Shown here one piece after another: positions 22,020 to 33,627 of a stretch of DNA of 64,000 nt. The position numbers and the translations under genes were made by a program. Source of the DNA: Mixophyes australis (taxonomy: Eukaryota > Chordata > Amphibia > Anura > Limnodynastidae); the NCBI GenBank assembly GCA_036250195.1, contig JAVHZZ010000011.1:53816811-53880810 (forward strand), given 5' to 3'. Numbering within the stretch: position 1 is the first letter of the stretch; the number at the start of each line of letters is the position of its first letter. The notes under the pieces are model-generated. The model did not search any database. It saw only the letters and a list, made by a program, of their open reading frames with translations, and was not told the DNA's origin.

Positions 22020-22510
22020 GTCTTGGCAGCGTAGGGAGGATGAGCCAATCAGGGCTCACCTTCCCCGCTGGCCAATCGGCAGCCGGGTGAGTGAGCCAAT
22101 CACGGCTCACCTCCGGCGCCCAGTAATGACGTTGCGCCGGTGGTTATATAAGACGCCATTACTTCAGAAGTCCGGCAGAGCAGTGAGAAGAGGACGTCGT
22201 GGGACATCCGAAGCGGTGGATCAAGCAGATTACGCCGGAAGTGGCAGGGTGCCCTTGTCAGGGCAAGGAGCTACCCTGCCACAGTTTATCACTGCCAGAG
22301 ACGTCGGTCGTCGGCCCTTGTAAGGGCTAAGAGCGCCCCACCCAGAAAACTAAAAGACAGCGTGGAAGATGCCGGAGACGCAGGCAGGGAGCCCTTGTAA
22401 GGGCTGAGAGCGCCCCCGCCCAGAAGACTGCCGAAAACTCCGCGCCGAACAGGAGAAGTGGCGCCGCCGGCTGCGGGGCCAAGCTAAGTATCCTGCGCAG
22501 AGCAGGTAAG
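22020..22510 (+). promoter_or_regulatory. Promoter-like CpG-rich block B with first-exon-like leader
   Basis: Two gagccaatca boxes (about 22040 and 22095) lie upstream of a TATA box in ggttatataagac near 22145. The downstream leader contains three cccttgt(a/c)aggg hairpin motifs (about 22251, 22314, 22391). It ends at a near-consensus splice donor cag|gtaagta at about 22506. This is a well-formed polymerase II promoter and 5' leader by eye. Whether it belongs to a host RNA or a retroelement is open. Confidence 0.55.
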
Positions 22511-22980
22511 TATATTCAGCATCAAGTCGGGTACAAGGCCCGTGGGCACAGTCAGGCGCTAGGCCCGTGGCCACAAGTTAGGGGCATAAGGCCCAGGGAA
22601 CTGGGCACAAGCCCCTTAATTGTAGTTAGGGGGCTATAAGCCCAATATAGTCAAAGGGCACAAGGCCCTAGGTAGTGGGCTAGTGCCCATAGTCAAGTAG
22701 GCTGCAAGGCCTATTGAGGGTGGGCTAGGCCCACAGTGTGACAGGGTACAAGGCCCTAGTTAGGGGCTGGAAGCCCATAAGTAGAAGGGCACAAGGCCCT
22801 AGTTAGTGGGCTCAGAGCCCAAGGCAGAGAGGGGGCTAAGACCCATAGTCAGAGCGCAAGGCTCTGTAGTCAGCTGGGCAAAGGGGCCCATGGTGTAGGG
22901 CATAAGGCCCTGGATGTGTGCAGCGGCGTGAGAGCCCTGAGTAGAGTAGGGTGCTGTCCTATGTGTGTGGTGAGTACACT
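22511..22980. repeat. Minisatellite of gggcacaaggccc-type hairpins
   Basis: At least 15 irregular units have the core gggcacaaggccc or gggctataagccc, equivalent to the array at 20860. In the model above they fall just inside the first intron. Confidence 0.8.
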
Positions 22981-24300
22981 AGGTGGGAGACAACAGTAGA
23001 GCAGAAGGCTCCTGTTAGTGCTATATTAATCGGCTGGTTAGATAGCAGCTGTGTACTTGCGTGGTCAGCCTGCCCTATACTGTAACAAAGTATTATTCCG
23101 TCTGTGCAGCGAATATTGCCTTGTGTATTGTATTTTGGTGTGCTGTATGTTTCTTTCCAGGTGCAAGACGTCAGGCCCCCATTAAAGGTAGGCTCTTGTT
23201 ACTTGCTGTTTTCCTGCATTGACCTGTACTGTGGGGACAAGGTGTAGTTAAAAGCTTACACATAGCCAGGGAAAGAACACACAGTAGTTTTCCCGTCCCG
23301 TAGGTCCCTGGGGTTCCGCTGGTCTCCAGAGGTGGTGATTGAGTATCTCACTGGCAGTGCGGCACAGCTCAATTGAGTTCCAGGGGTGGCCCGTGGTTCT
23401 GTTTGAGTGTTCCAGTCCTCAGTTCCGGCAGGTTCTCTGGCGGTTTCCGGACTGGGACAGGTGTTCCGCTTGAGTGGAGACAGTCGTTTCGCGTTCCGGC
23501 AGTGATGACTGGCGGTTCTGTGCGGCAGTTGACACTCCGGTGGTGTGCTGTTCCAGTGAGCCTCTTTCGGGCCCTGTGCAACTGGTCCTTAGGATTCCAT
23601 GGGTGACCCCATAGCGAGAAGACAGTCTTCTTGGTACAACCTGGGTGAGAGTGTTAGGAACAGCCCTCCGGAATAGACCGGGAACACCGGCTGGTGTTCC
23701 CCGTAAAGTGCAGTGAGTAGGTCCCGGTAGTACACCACATCTAGTTATAGTTATAGTTATATAGTCAAGTTGCGTTACCGGCCATTAATAGTTGTTAGGG
23801 TCGGGTCGCCTGTTGTAGTTATTGCAGTTCTGTGGGTGTACATACTAGCCTCACTGGTAGAGTAGAGGGAGGCTGTGTGTTATCTGTCATCCACAGGTGT
23901 CGGGGAGGAGCAGGAAAGCAGGGACCGGAAGTTGGAGTGCCCAGTGAGTAGAACGCTCGATTACCTCTTTCAATTAGGCCCTCACCGAGAGGTGAGTGGG
24001 GTACTTGAGGCAGGACTGTTCCTGGTCTCAAGTGCCCGTAATCCCGCGACCTTGGCAAGAGAAATATGAGGTGGCGGCAGGCGAGGTTGACGTGAGTGTC
24101 TCCGCTCATTGTCGTGGTCTCGGACAACCCTTTTCTGGTAGGCACGGATGTAATTTCTGTTTCTTCCTCACAGGGAAGTGGTTGGAGGTAACATAGGTTC
24201 GGTTGCTGGTCTGCTGGGATAGGACAGCAGCTGGGGCGCATCGGAAGCGGACGGGAGGTGACCATCGCTTGTAAGGTAAGTTTATCTGTGTGCGTCTGTC
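22981..24300 (+). other. GC-rich tract with further splice-like sites
   Basis: An acceptor-like tttctttccag lies at about 23159. It is followed by a short exon-like gtgcaagacgtcaggc and a donor-like aaag|gtaggc near 23187. Another acceptor (ttcttcctcacag, about 24171) and donor (aag|gtaagt, about 24272) follow. A perfect 9-bp hairpin gggaacacc/ggtgttccc lies at about 23681-23702. No convincing protein frame is present, so this may be a spliced non-coding leader. Confidence 0.35.
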
Positions 24301-26440
24301 CTTTTACACTAGCATGAATCAAAGTGACTCAAATCTGCCTTAAGATGATACATTTATTAGCAACTTTTATCTGCAGAGTGTCAGACAATCAAAACATGTC
24401 TGGTTGGTTGTTGGGGTTTTGCTCCGAATCTGCTTGGAATTTTGAGGCACAGTGATTTGGAATTCACCATGTTTGGGAAATGCACACACAGATATGTCTT
24501 GATTCTCCTTATATTTGGTACGCATATAATTGAGCATATTTTTATTTAATGGGTCTCTACTCCTAAATACTACACTATAAGGTGCATTTTATAGAAAATT
24601 TAAATATCGTCAGAGATTGTTATAGCAGAGGAAATATTGTGGTGCTACTTGTACTGCAATGATCCTTGTTAATTAGGCTTCCCCTGTTTTGCCCTGGGGA
24701 AGCTTTTGCCAGCGAGACCCAGCAAATCTGGCTGCCAGCATGCTCTACTGATGTAGTTGTATCCGTTTTAGCTGGAGATTTTGCTTTTCGCCCTATAGTA
24801 AATAGACTCCTTAGTTATCAGAAACCTCATTAGTTCAGCACAAATATACTGAATAATTAATTTTTAAAAAAATCATTCCCAAATATATATTTTTTAATAT
24901 TAATATTTAATATATTTTTTGGAGCCTAAAAATTGTTGTGACAGTCACCATATTAATTTCACCTGCTTTATATGCTCGCTGAGAGCTATATATATATATT
25001 GACTCCAGAATTGTAAAAGTGACAGCTTAACAAGAAAGAAGTCTTATCACCTTTAACACATGCCCAGGTTTAACTGGACTGGCCTCTTTCCATCACAGAA
25101 ACCTGGTCTGCCACAGAAAGCAACACAGATAGATAGTGACTAATTAAAAAGATGACATGATAAGCACTTTAATAAAGCTGCCATTGTACTGTGGGAAGCA
25201 AATACCTGTGTGCAAAGAAGCATAGATCCGGTAATATGTATAAAGTAAAGGGAACAGAAACTAAATAGTATACAGTGTAAAGGAGATTTAAGCAATAAAA
25301 AGGGGGAGGGGACAGCAAAAATCAATAAAATAGTAAAATAATTAAATAAAAGACTTAGGGATCTACTTAAGAAGCTGTGATGAGCCAAAAGGCTGGCATA
25401 ATCAAAGAGTTAACGTAGAAGAAGTTCTAGGTAACTCCAACATTAATTTAATTATCGGAGCCTACCGCTGTCCCTAGAGACCTCTATGGGTACAGCAGTA
25501 TTTATAAATTTATTAAGCAGTGTAAAAATTGGGTAACACCATCTTGAACACCATCTTAGGATGGTGTTATTGGTTTTTTTTTTAATGGGATTCAGATGAA
25601 GCCTCTACGGCATTCGCTGGATCCCTCACTGGAAAAGCGCTATGCAAATAGCATTTTCTCAATTCGCCAGCAGCATTAGGCTTCCGTGAAGAGAGAAAAT
25701 ACTTGGAGGAGGGGGGCCAATGTTGGGTCTCCCAAAGCAGCTCGGCATAGTAAATTGCAGCTGTGCTTCTTTTTCTACCGCTGCAATTTGCAACGGTACA
25801 TATTGAGGGCTACTACGCTGAGATGATAATAGACCCAATAGTATTGCTGGATTGAAATGTAGGAAAGTAGACTTTAGAAGAAGTCTACACTAAAAATTGG
25901 ATAATACTATACCTCTTGTTAGACTACGAGCACAAACAAATTATTTGTTTATGACTCCCCTTGCCTGCTCTCTCTGACTGTGTCCATAACTAATGGATTC
26001 ATAGCATGCCCATACAAAATATAGTAACAATTTGGTTAGTTACTTTAGTTGATTTGACCAGCCACTACACAGTGTGTGGTACTTTTATAGACCATCAAAA
26101 ATACATTCACATTTAAGCCGTTGGTTACTCTAAAATAGGAGAAATATTCATATTCAAACCACAAAGTTTTTCAGGTAGTTTATTTATTTTCTCGTATCAC
26201 TGTAGTTGCAACCATGTAAAACAGTACTTTATACTAGTATGCACTAACATAAATAATAAGTAGTAGTATAATATTAAAAGAAACATTATATAAAAAAGAA
26301 ATGAGGGATCAGTCAAGCCTATAGTTTAGAAATCACCAAATTCTAAATCCATTTACCAAATATCAAACTGAATTTAAGCATTGTTTTGCATATTTACAAT
26401 AATCAGGAGGTGTGCAAAATTTGATTTTAGCTAGTTATAA
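24301..26440. other. AT-rich non-coding spacer
   Basis: I see no gene. A small hairpin gcttcccc/ggggaagc lies at about 24678-24705. Short open frames have no motifs. Confidence 0.4.
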
Positions 26441-26769
26441 ATAGAGATGCTCACTGACCCCCGTGTTTTGGCTTTGGTTTTGGATCTGGATTACCGTCGT
26501 GTTTTGGTTTTGGTTTTGCCAAACTGGCCTTGCTTGTTTTGGTTTTGGTTTTGTTTGGTTTTGTTTTACAATTTGTTAAAAAAAATTACACTTTTTTTGG
26601 CCTAAAATAACATAATTTAGGTATTATTTTGTACCTACATTATTTTTAAACTAACCAACACTAATTTCCAGTCATTTCCATTCAATTTTGACCACCTCCT
26701 AGGTCACAATATGATTTTCATATACTTTCAAAGAAAAATTGCTGCAGTTCTTGCCAGTGATAAGAAAAA

Positions 26770-27930
26770 GGCCATTGTGATGCCTGGGCATAAGACCAAA
26801 AATCCACATCTTAAGTGTGGAATTATTTTTACACAAATTCTGACAACAGTTGTCTAGCCATTTGTAGCGTTTTTAAAGTCACGCTCAGTAGAGGTAGGGA
26901 CCTTAACCATCTGGGATCCTCATCCATGTTACGTAATTTTTCAGCGAGTTCTTGGAAAGCTGTTGGGAAAATCAGTAACTTAGGGTAAAAAAAAATAAAA
27001 ACAAGCAGTCCAGCCTCATCTGCCTCCCTTCTCTTATCTACATCCCAGCACCGGCAATATACCCCCCCAACACCTTCATTATCAATCCCCAGAACCAATA
27101 ATTTACAGTTAAACAATCCTTTGCAAGAGGAAGCAAGTATCAAAGCTGTCACCCAGTCGCAAAGCGGATCACAGACGCCATAAGGACTATGCTAATAATA
27201 GACCAGCGTCCAATGTCCATTATTAATGCAGCTAGTTTTAGACAGTTACTTGAGGTCTTCTGTCCCTATTACCAAATTCCATCACGACACCATTTTACTA
27301 GAAAAGGTATTCCTCACCTCTCCCAGAAAGTTCATAAAAATGTAATTATTGGGCTACAAAATGCCATTCTACCCACTGTACACTTAACCACAGTGGGTAG
27401 TGCCACATGGCAAGCGGAATTGGGCAAAGTAAAGATTATAGGACTGTGACAGCCCACTGGGTTGGTCATTTGCCTTCACCAGCAGGGACAGCAGCAGCAT
27501 GTACCCAAGTACGTCACATTTTTCAGAAGTAGGCTACTCTGTGTAACAGCAGCTTCACTAAGAGGCATACAGCTGACAATCTGTTCCAAAAACTAAGGGA
27601 TGCCATTGAAAGATGGCTAATCCTGCTGGGACTCTCCTGAGGATATGTCATTTCTGATTACGACCCCAATATTGTTCAAGCATTACAGCGGGGTTGAATT
27701 CCATCACATTTCCTGTTTTGCACACATAATCAACTTGGTGTTACAGAACTTTTAAAAAATGACATGCAGGAGATGCTGTTTGTGTCCGGATAAATTTAGG
27801 GTCAATTTCTGTTTTCTGCAACAGCATGTAGGAGAATGCAGCAGCTGCAAGAAGACTAGCATTTAAGGAAAATGTACTTTAGTCCAGCAAAGTAGTCACC
27901 TGTGAAGAGAGTGCAGACACAGTTAGCTTG
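26770..27930 (+). pseudogene. hAT (ZBED-type) transposase core, broken
   Basis: Starting near 26777, the reading resembles the BED-finger start found at 35480 in the other hAT (IVMPGHKTKNP against IVMPGQKTQKS). From 27189 comes an open stretch with DQRPMSIINAASFRQLLEV and YQIPSRHHFTRKGIP, the DQ.P.S and PSR..F region of hAT transposases. Further on are HTADNLFQKLRDAIERW and VISDYDPNIVQAL, the conserved block ahead of the catalytic centre. Many stops and frame changes intervene. It is a dead copy. Such transposases normally cut and paste DNA in the nucleus and recognise short terminal repeats. Confidence 0.75.
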
Positions 27931-28449
27931 AGTCAACTGATTGCCTTAATAATACATTTTGACAAGGAGCAACAGAAATTTAACGTGTGAAATAAAACAA
28001 AGTAAATGTGCTAACTATATTTTAATTGTAGATTTAATACTTAATTTGCATCGCTAGGATCCAAGAGCTATCAAAATCTTGTTTGGACGTCTTCTCCTTC
28101 AGTTTCTCTGGCAACTGCTTGTTGTACAAAAAATTGCTTTCCCAAGACACTCAGTGGTGATGCAGATGATTCCGCACAAAATTTTGATATTTGCTCTGCT
28201 GTAAAAAAATTGCCCAAAAATCATGACACTGCAGATTTAGACCAAGACTGTCAGCCCTATTATTTCTATTTCAGCAATTACAATTAGCAATGGAGCTCTT
28301 CTCTTTGGGTGTTACCAATATAACGCAGTAGAATTTGCCTGCAAATTCTATAGACAAGCCTGATTGTTTTCCTCTTCATCAATGAATCTTAGCAATTAAA
28401 CACTCATCTTTGGGTGTATATTACACCCAAACCTTATTAGTGCAAATTA

Positions 28450-29345
28450 GGAAAAATACAGTTTAATCCCTAATAGGCCCTCCACCATCCTTTGCATGTT
28501 AATAGTAGGATTGCTTGGAGTTATGGTCAAGGTCACACATTTTTTTGTCAAATCTTTCAAACCAGCCCAGATGTCAAACTGTTGTGGTCTGCCACCTGCG
28601 TCATCCCTGCTTGTGTTTGGAAAGTGCAAATTGGTGCCAGAACCTCACATGCTAGAACTGCTGCCACTGGTGCCACACTGCTGCCTCTGGTGCAGGACTT
28701 ACACAATCAACCGCATCATCATCAGCGCCCTCGTCGGCTACCCAAATCTCACCCTCATCCTCTTCTAATTCCAAAGTGTCATCCTCACTTGGTGTATCAT
28801 CGGCTACATTCGGGCTGTTCAGGCACACATCAGCAGAACTGCTCACGATTAGATATACCACTGGTGGATGGACTCTCCACAGGGACTGGTGTCATTTCTG
28901 ATTCTGAGCATACATTATCCTCTAATGCCTTACTGTTTTCTTGCAACTCGGCTTTGACGCGTAACAGTAGTTGTGCACCACTTTTAGACTCCAAATTACT
29001 TGGTCTTGCTTGCTCACGAGTGACCGTACAAGAAGAAGGCTCGGTAACATTTTTGGATCTGTCACTAATAGAGAAAGGCGAAGGCCTCATTCTTTCTTTG
29101 CCACTGCGTGTGTAGAATGACATGTTGGCAATTGTTTTTTTATTGGCTTAGCTTTTCCTCAGTTACACTTCTCTTTCGCCTCAACACAGTAAAAAAATTT
29201 TTGGTGTGTGTTTTTTCCCCAGATTTAAAAAGACTATGTACTTTTACATCACCTTTCCCAGATGACGTACTGGGAACACTACCATCAGGACTGGTGACAG
29301 AACCTGGTTGCTGATTCTGCTCATATGTGGACTGCTTTGAATCCA
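28450..29345 (-). pseudogene. N-terminal acidic region of a hAT transposase, broken
   Basis: Minus-strand frames include MSFYTRSGKERMRP, matching MSFTTRSGKEWLRP at about 35019 in the hAT at 33944, followed by Ser/Pro-rich and acidic segments (EDDTLELEEDEGEIW). In the other element this region directly precedes the BED-like segment. Here that segment lies on the opposite strand. Frames are broken at several points. Confidence 0.6.
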
Positions 29346-29930
29346 TTTTAATGAGCCCAAAGCACTTGTAGTGCCAAAAATTGTTTTAGATAGATACTGA
29401 TGAGAAATATGACTTTTTTTGACAGCCAGAAAAATTAGTGTAAAACACTGGGGAATATTGGACACCCCAAATCACTTGTAGTGCAAAATATTGTCTTATA
29501 TAGATTCTGCTGACAAATATGACTTTTGACAGACAGAAAAATTACTGTAAAACAATGGGGAATATGGGACACCCCAAAAGCACTTGGAGTGCAAAATATT
29601 GTTTTAGATACTGCTGACAAATATGACTTTTGACAGCCAGAAAAATTACTGAAAAACACTCTGGAATATGGGACACCCCAAAAGCACTTGGAGTGCAAAA
29701 TATTGTTTTAGATACTGCTGACAAATATGACTTTTGACAGCCAGAAAAATGACTGTAAAACAATGGGGAATAGGGGAGACCCCAAAAGCACTTGTAGTGC
29801 AAAATATTGTTTTAGATACTGCTGACAAATATGACTTTTGACAGCCAGAAAAATTACTGCAAAACAACGGGGAATAAGGGACACCGCAAAAGCACTTGGA
29901 GTGCCAAATTTTTTTTTAAAAAAACCCTCC
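29345..29930. repeat. 104-bp tandem array, about 5-6 copies
   Basis: The unit has gacaccccaaaagcacttgg, tattgttttagatactgctg and cttttgacagccagaaaaa, spaced 104 bp (for example 29568 and 29672). The last copies are degenerate. Weak open frames on the minus strand are repeat artefacts. Confidence 0.9.
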
Positions 29931-29969
29931 TCTATTACTGCTCTAACAATTGGTATTAATATTAGAATT

Positions 29970-30560
29970 CAGGGGCGGATTGGGAACTACTTCCAAAATT
30001 CCCTTCATAGAAACATATCTGACTTTGTTTACTAAGTTTAACTATTACGAAAGATGTTGGCACAATCGTATTTGATCAGTCTGCCAGAGCAGCATATAAG
30101 CAACTCATGCATTGTTGTTTCCCTGACGTCATGAGAGGCAAAATACCAGTTAAATCTCTCTTTATATATAATATATAAATATGTGTACTGTGTTTCAAAA
30201 ATGCATTAATAATAAGCCTTATAATAAATGGCTGTCTAGGTGCGATCATCACAAAGGTGAAACAACATCTGCAAGAAAACACTTCATTTGCAACAAATGT
30301 GTATGAGCCCTAAATGTGCCCAGTGATTGGGGGTGGTTTGAATTTACAGTGTAGGGAGGGTTGACAGACAATGGCATAAGTAAAGGGGAAAGCTATTACA
30401 AGTGTTTGCTGATGATATACTAAGTGCAAAGGAGGCAGGATTAAATATATTGTCAGTGCAATGGGGGCTGGCCATATTTTCAACAAAGTGGTCTGAGAAT
30501 GGGACCAGTGCAAGGTAGAAGGAGGCAATGGAATCAATGCAAGAACCACTAAAGTAGCAC
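29970..30560. other. Possible hAT terminus, then unassigned DNA
   Basis: caggggcggattgggaac at 29970 resembles a hAT left end, but I found no matching right end or duplication. The remainder is non-coding. Confidence 0.3.
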
Positions 30561-31898
30561 CAGAGCTGGAATAAGGCTCTAGGGGGGCCGGGGCACTTAA
30601 GACAAGGGGGTTATTATTTTAGATACATTTTAGACACAGGCAAAACTGTGTGCACTACTGTTAGATACACGCATCTCTGCCTTCACGAGCAGTACAGTGT
30701 GAAGTGGGACATATCTCAACTGTCCTTGCTGTCTGACCAAATCCTGACTAGGCGAGACAGTCACCCAAATTCGGGACTGCCCCATCAGATTCAGGAAAGT
30801 TGGCAGTCTGTCCTGCTCTCTCCTACCTGTTCTTGTCACTTACACGACCTGTGGCTGCTGGTTTCTTTAGATCAGTTGCTGCTTGTCTGGATACTGGAAT
30901 GCTGGAGGCCCTATTTGGAAAAAATAATGGGTACATGAAAATTACAAAATGCCAACCAGCCCCAGCATTAAATCAATAGCATTCACAATAAATAATTAGG
31001 CCTCCCTCTAGACCAAACATTAAAATAATAGTACTCACATTCGATAAATAGATCTATTTCCCTCCAACCAGCCCTGACAATAAATTAATAGTATACACAT
31101 TTAATAAGTAGACCTACTTCCCTCCAATCAACCCCAGCAAAAAATTAATAGCATTTACGTTTAATATTACCATTTCCAACAACCATTCCCAGCATTAAAT
31201 AATTCATATTCACATTTAGTAAATAACTCTCCTACCCAAACTCAGTCCCACATTAATTTAATAGCCCCCTATCACATCCACTTTGAATTAAAGGTCCCGT
31301 CACCCCATCTTAATTTAATAGGCCCACTATTTAATGAAATAGCAAACAAATAAATTAAATTGCCCCACCATCACCCCACAAATAAAATAGCACACATTAA
31401 ATAATTAGCCCCCACCTAAACACCACCATTAAATTAATAACCTACCTTCCACCAATGTGCTATTAAGACATCCCTCCTCCCTTCCCTCATATCACACATT
31501 ATAGCAACATAACCCCCTTTCCTTCATAAATTATAGTAGCCTCTCCCTGTCCTTCACACTCCCTATAGTTTAGTATAGGCAGCCCTCCCTTAGTATAGTA
31601 TAGGCAGCCCCCCCTTAGTATAGTATAGTATAGGCAGTCCCCCCTTAGTATAGTATAGTCTAGGTAGCCCCCCCTTAGTATAGTATAGTCTAGGCAGCCC
31701 CCCTTAGTATAGTCTAGGCAGCCCCCCCTTTGCATAGTCTAGGCAGCCCCCCCTTAGTATAGTATAGTCTAGGTAGCCCCCTTAGTATAGTATAGGCAGC
31801 CCCCCTTAGTATAGTATAGGCAGTCCCCCTTAGTATAGTATAGGCAGCCCCCCTTAGTATAGTACAGGTAGCCCCCCTTAGTATAGTATAAGCCCACA
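30561..31898. mobile_element. Non-autonomous hAT-like element, right end not found
   Basis: It begins cagagctggaataaggctct, close to the ends of the 2.9-kb hAT. It contains the shared cassette (30690-30940) and downstream Pyr/Ala-rich sequence related to 17900-18300 in reverse orientation. It ends in a short-unit tandem array. The right terminus and TSD are not visible, so the extent is tentative. Confidence 0.5.
31565..31890. repeat. Short tandem array (ttagtatagtataggcagcccccc)
   Basis: About 12 units of 24-34 bp alternate ttagtatagtata with gg(c/t)agcccccc. Minus-strand repetitive peptides from it are artefacts. Confidence 0.95.
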
Positions 31899-31900
31899 AT

Positions 31901-32122
31901 ATGTTCTGTCACTTTGACAGCATAATGCAGCCAGTTGTTTTGCACATTCATCAAAACCTCTTTCCACAGGAGAAAGAAGTCTTGAGATTTTGGATTTTCC
32001 ATACTGCCATTAATCTTCGCTTTGCCAAAATAGGCAATGTGTTGATGGCATGTTGTGTCTTACACAACTATGTAAGGCAGAAAAGCCCCAGTGTGAGCAG
32101 CCCAACTTCTACTACTATATAA
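31901..32122 (+). pseudogene. PIF/Harbinger transposase C-terminal fragment
   Basis: The frame contains NLRFAKIGNVLMACCVLHNYVR. The (V/L)xACCxLHN block is the hallmark of the end of Harbinger DDE transposases, which cut and paste with 3-bp targets. Only about 70 residues remain, ending in TAA; the catalytic part is missing. A short tail to about 32215 may belong to the same element. Confidence 0.7.
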
Positions 32123-32350
32123 GTTGAGGAAGTAACAGGGTTGACACTACTGGAGTCTTCTCAAATAAGAAATGCCAGTGGAAAGGCTAGGTTAAACAGG
32201 AAGGAGTACTAGCAATATTTTAATGGTGAGGGTGCCGTGTCCTGTCAGATTGACATGTTATATTGTATTTACATTGATATACTATGTTCTCATTTTTATT
32301 AAAGTTTAAATACTTAATTTTTGCATTACTTATTATGTGTTTACTTACTA

Positions 32351-32668
32351 TGCCACTTGATGGTATCTCTTCGTTTTCGGGGAGATGACAAACAGAGTAC
32401 CCTGCTGCATATCTGGTGGTCCTGTCCAAAAATAAAATACTACTGGAAGAGTATGCATAACCTCATTAAATGTACAGCAGTTGTTCATATGCTGGATTCC
32501 CCACTGTATTCCTTCCTAGCTAAACCCATTTTGGACACTTTTTTACAGATGGTACTGGGTCCCAATGCTCTATGTTTCTAAACTACTCCGATCTGTGTTG
32601 GAGATCATGTGGCCAACAGGGTACCCTGCTGCATATCTGGTGGTCCTGTCCAAAAATAAAATACTACT
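32351..32668 (+). pseudogene. L1 ORF2 C-terminal fragment with internal duplication
   Basis: TLLHIWWSCPKIKYYWKSMHN matches the Cys/Trp-rich C-terminus of L1 ORF2 proteins. The 48-bp coding segment beginning gtaccctgctgcatatctgg occurs twice, at 32397-32444 and 32619-32667. Frames are short and broken. Confidence 0.7.
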
Positions 32669-32939
32669 TCTCCTTTCTTCTCTCCTGCTCTTCACACCCT
32701 CGGGGAAAGGATGTTTTTTTTTCCACTAGGAGGTTTTTTCCTGTTGTACGCCAATAACATAAGAGGTTTTTTTTTTATCTCCTCCATAGTTGGTAGGGAG
32801 AGGAAGAGAGAGTTGAAAATTATCGGGGTCTCTCTCTCTCCCTGTCTCTTTATTTATTTTTTTAGTTCACCACCAAATCTAGGGACAGGTAACTTCTAAC
32901 TTGTAGTATCAGGTTTCCGACAACAGGGGGACAGTTGAA

Positions 32940-33560
32940 GAACCATCTCCTATGATATGATTCTCAAGCCATTTCATGCATTGCAAGTATCTCCCATCCT
33001 CCCAGCCACATGGCAATATTAGCTATTTTGCATGTGTTTGTAAAACCCCACACACAACTCTGGTCAGTTTCAGATAACAGCTTTGAAACCTGAGACAAAG
33101 GAGGGTGTTGGGACACTGGGAGGGTAACTTGCCTTTTACTGTTGGACACATACATAGTGGGGAGAACCGACAGGGGTGATGACATCATCACCCCTGGACA
33201 CAAGAAGCTCCATGTGTGTGTGCTGAATCACCACACACACACACTGTTACTTGGGAGGCTGGGAGTTTCCAAGTCTGGACTATAAAAGTCCAGACCTGGG
33301 ACCCCCCCTCTCTCTCTTGCTGCTGCTGCCCTGGAACAACACATTACACTACAGAAAATACATTAGGAACACTCACTAATAGGGACACACTACATTACAG
33401 AAAAGATATATATTACACTATACTATTACACTAAAGAAAAGATACATTACAGAAAATATATATACATTATACTACAGAAAACCTACACTAAGCTACAAGA
33501 AAGGATTCTATGCTACAGGAATGTTCCCTACACTGCAGATAAAGAATTGGACCGAGGATA
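32940..33560 (+). promoter_or_regulatory. Promoter-like tract with two perfect palindromes and TATA box
   Basis: A 26-bp palindrome with 12-bp arms (caggggtgatga/tcatcacccctg, 33171-33196) contains an AP-1/CRE-like TGACATCA. About 80 bp downstream, TATAAAA lies in the loop of a second palindrome with 9-bp arms (gtctggact/agtccagac, 33273-33295). A C/T-rich initiator-like region and repeats of attacactacagaaaa follow. It may be the LTR or promoter of an unrecognised element. No ORF is attached. Confidence 0.45.
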
Positions 33561-33579
33561 CAAGGACTTGATAAGTATC

Positions 33580-33582
<3 letters not shown>

Positions 33583-33626
<44 letters not shown>
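33583..33626. repeat. (TA)n microsatellite
   Basis: A run of about 22 TA dinucleotides. Confidence 0.98.

Positions 33627-33627
<1 letters not shown>

Larger units (their letters stand above)
26446..29960 (-). mobile_element. Decayed BED-finger hAT transposon, rearranged
   Basis: The left edge, agagatgctcactgaccccc followed by ggttttggttttgg runs, resembles the complement of the 3' end of the hAT at 33944 (its ccaaaaccc-rich end). N-terminal coding similarity lies on the minus strand at 28650-29345, and a 104-bp array occupies the 5' side. The transposase core at 26770-27930 reads on the plus strand, so the interior appears inverted. I did not find a clean right terminus or target duplication. 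Confidence 0.6.

Noticed and set aside
23369..24322. ORFs of 60-170 residues on both strands
   Set aside because: GC-rich DNA with splice-like sites; no frame shows domains or consistent composition.
29435..29867. Minus-strand ORFs with repeated Cys/Phe peptides
   Set aside because: Translations of the 104-bp tandem array.
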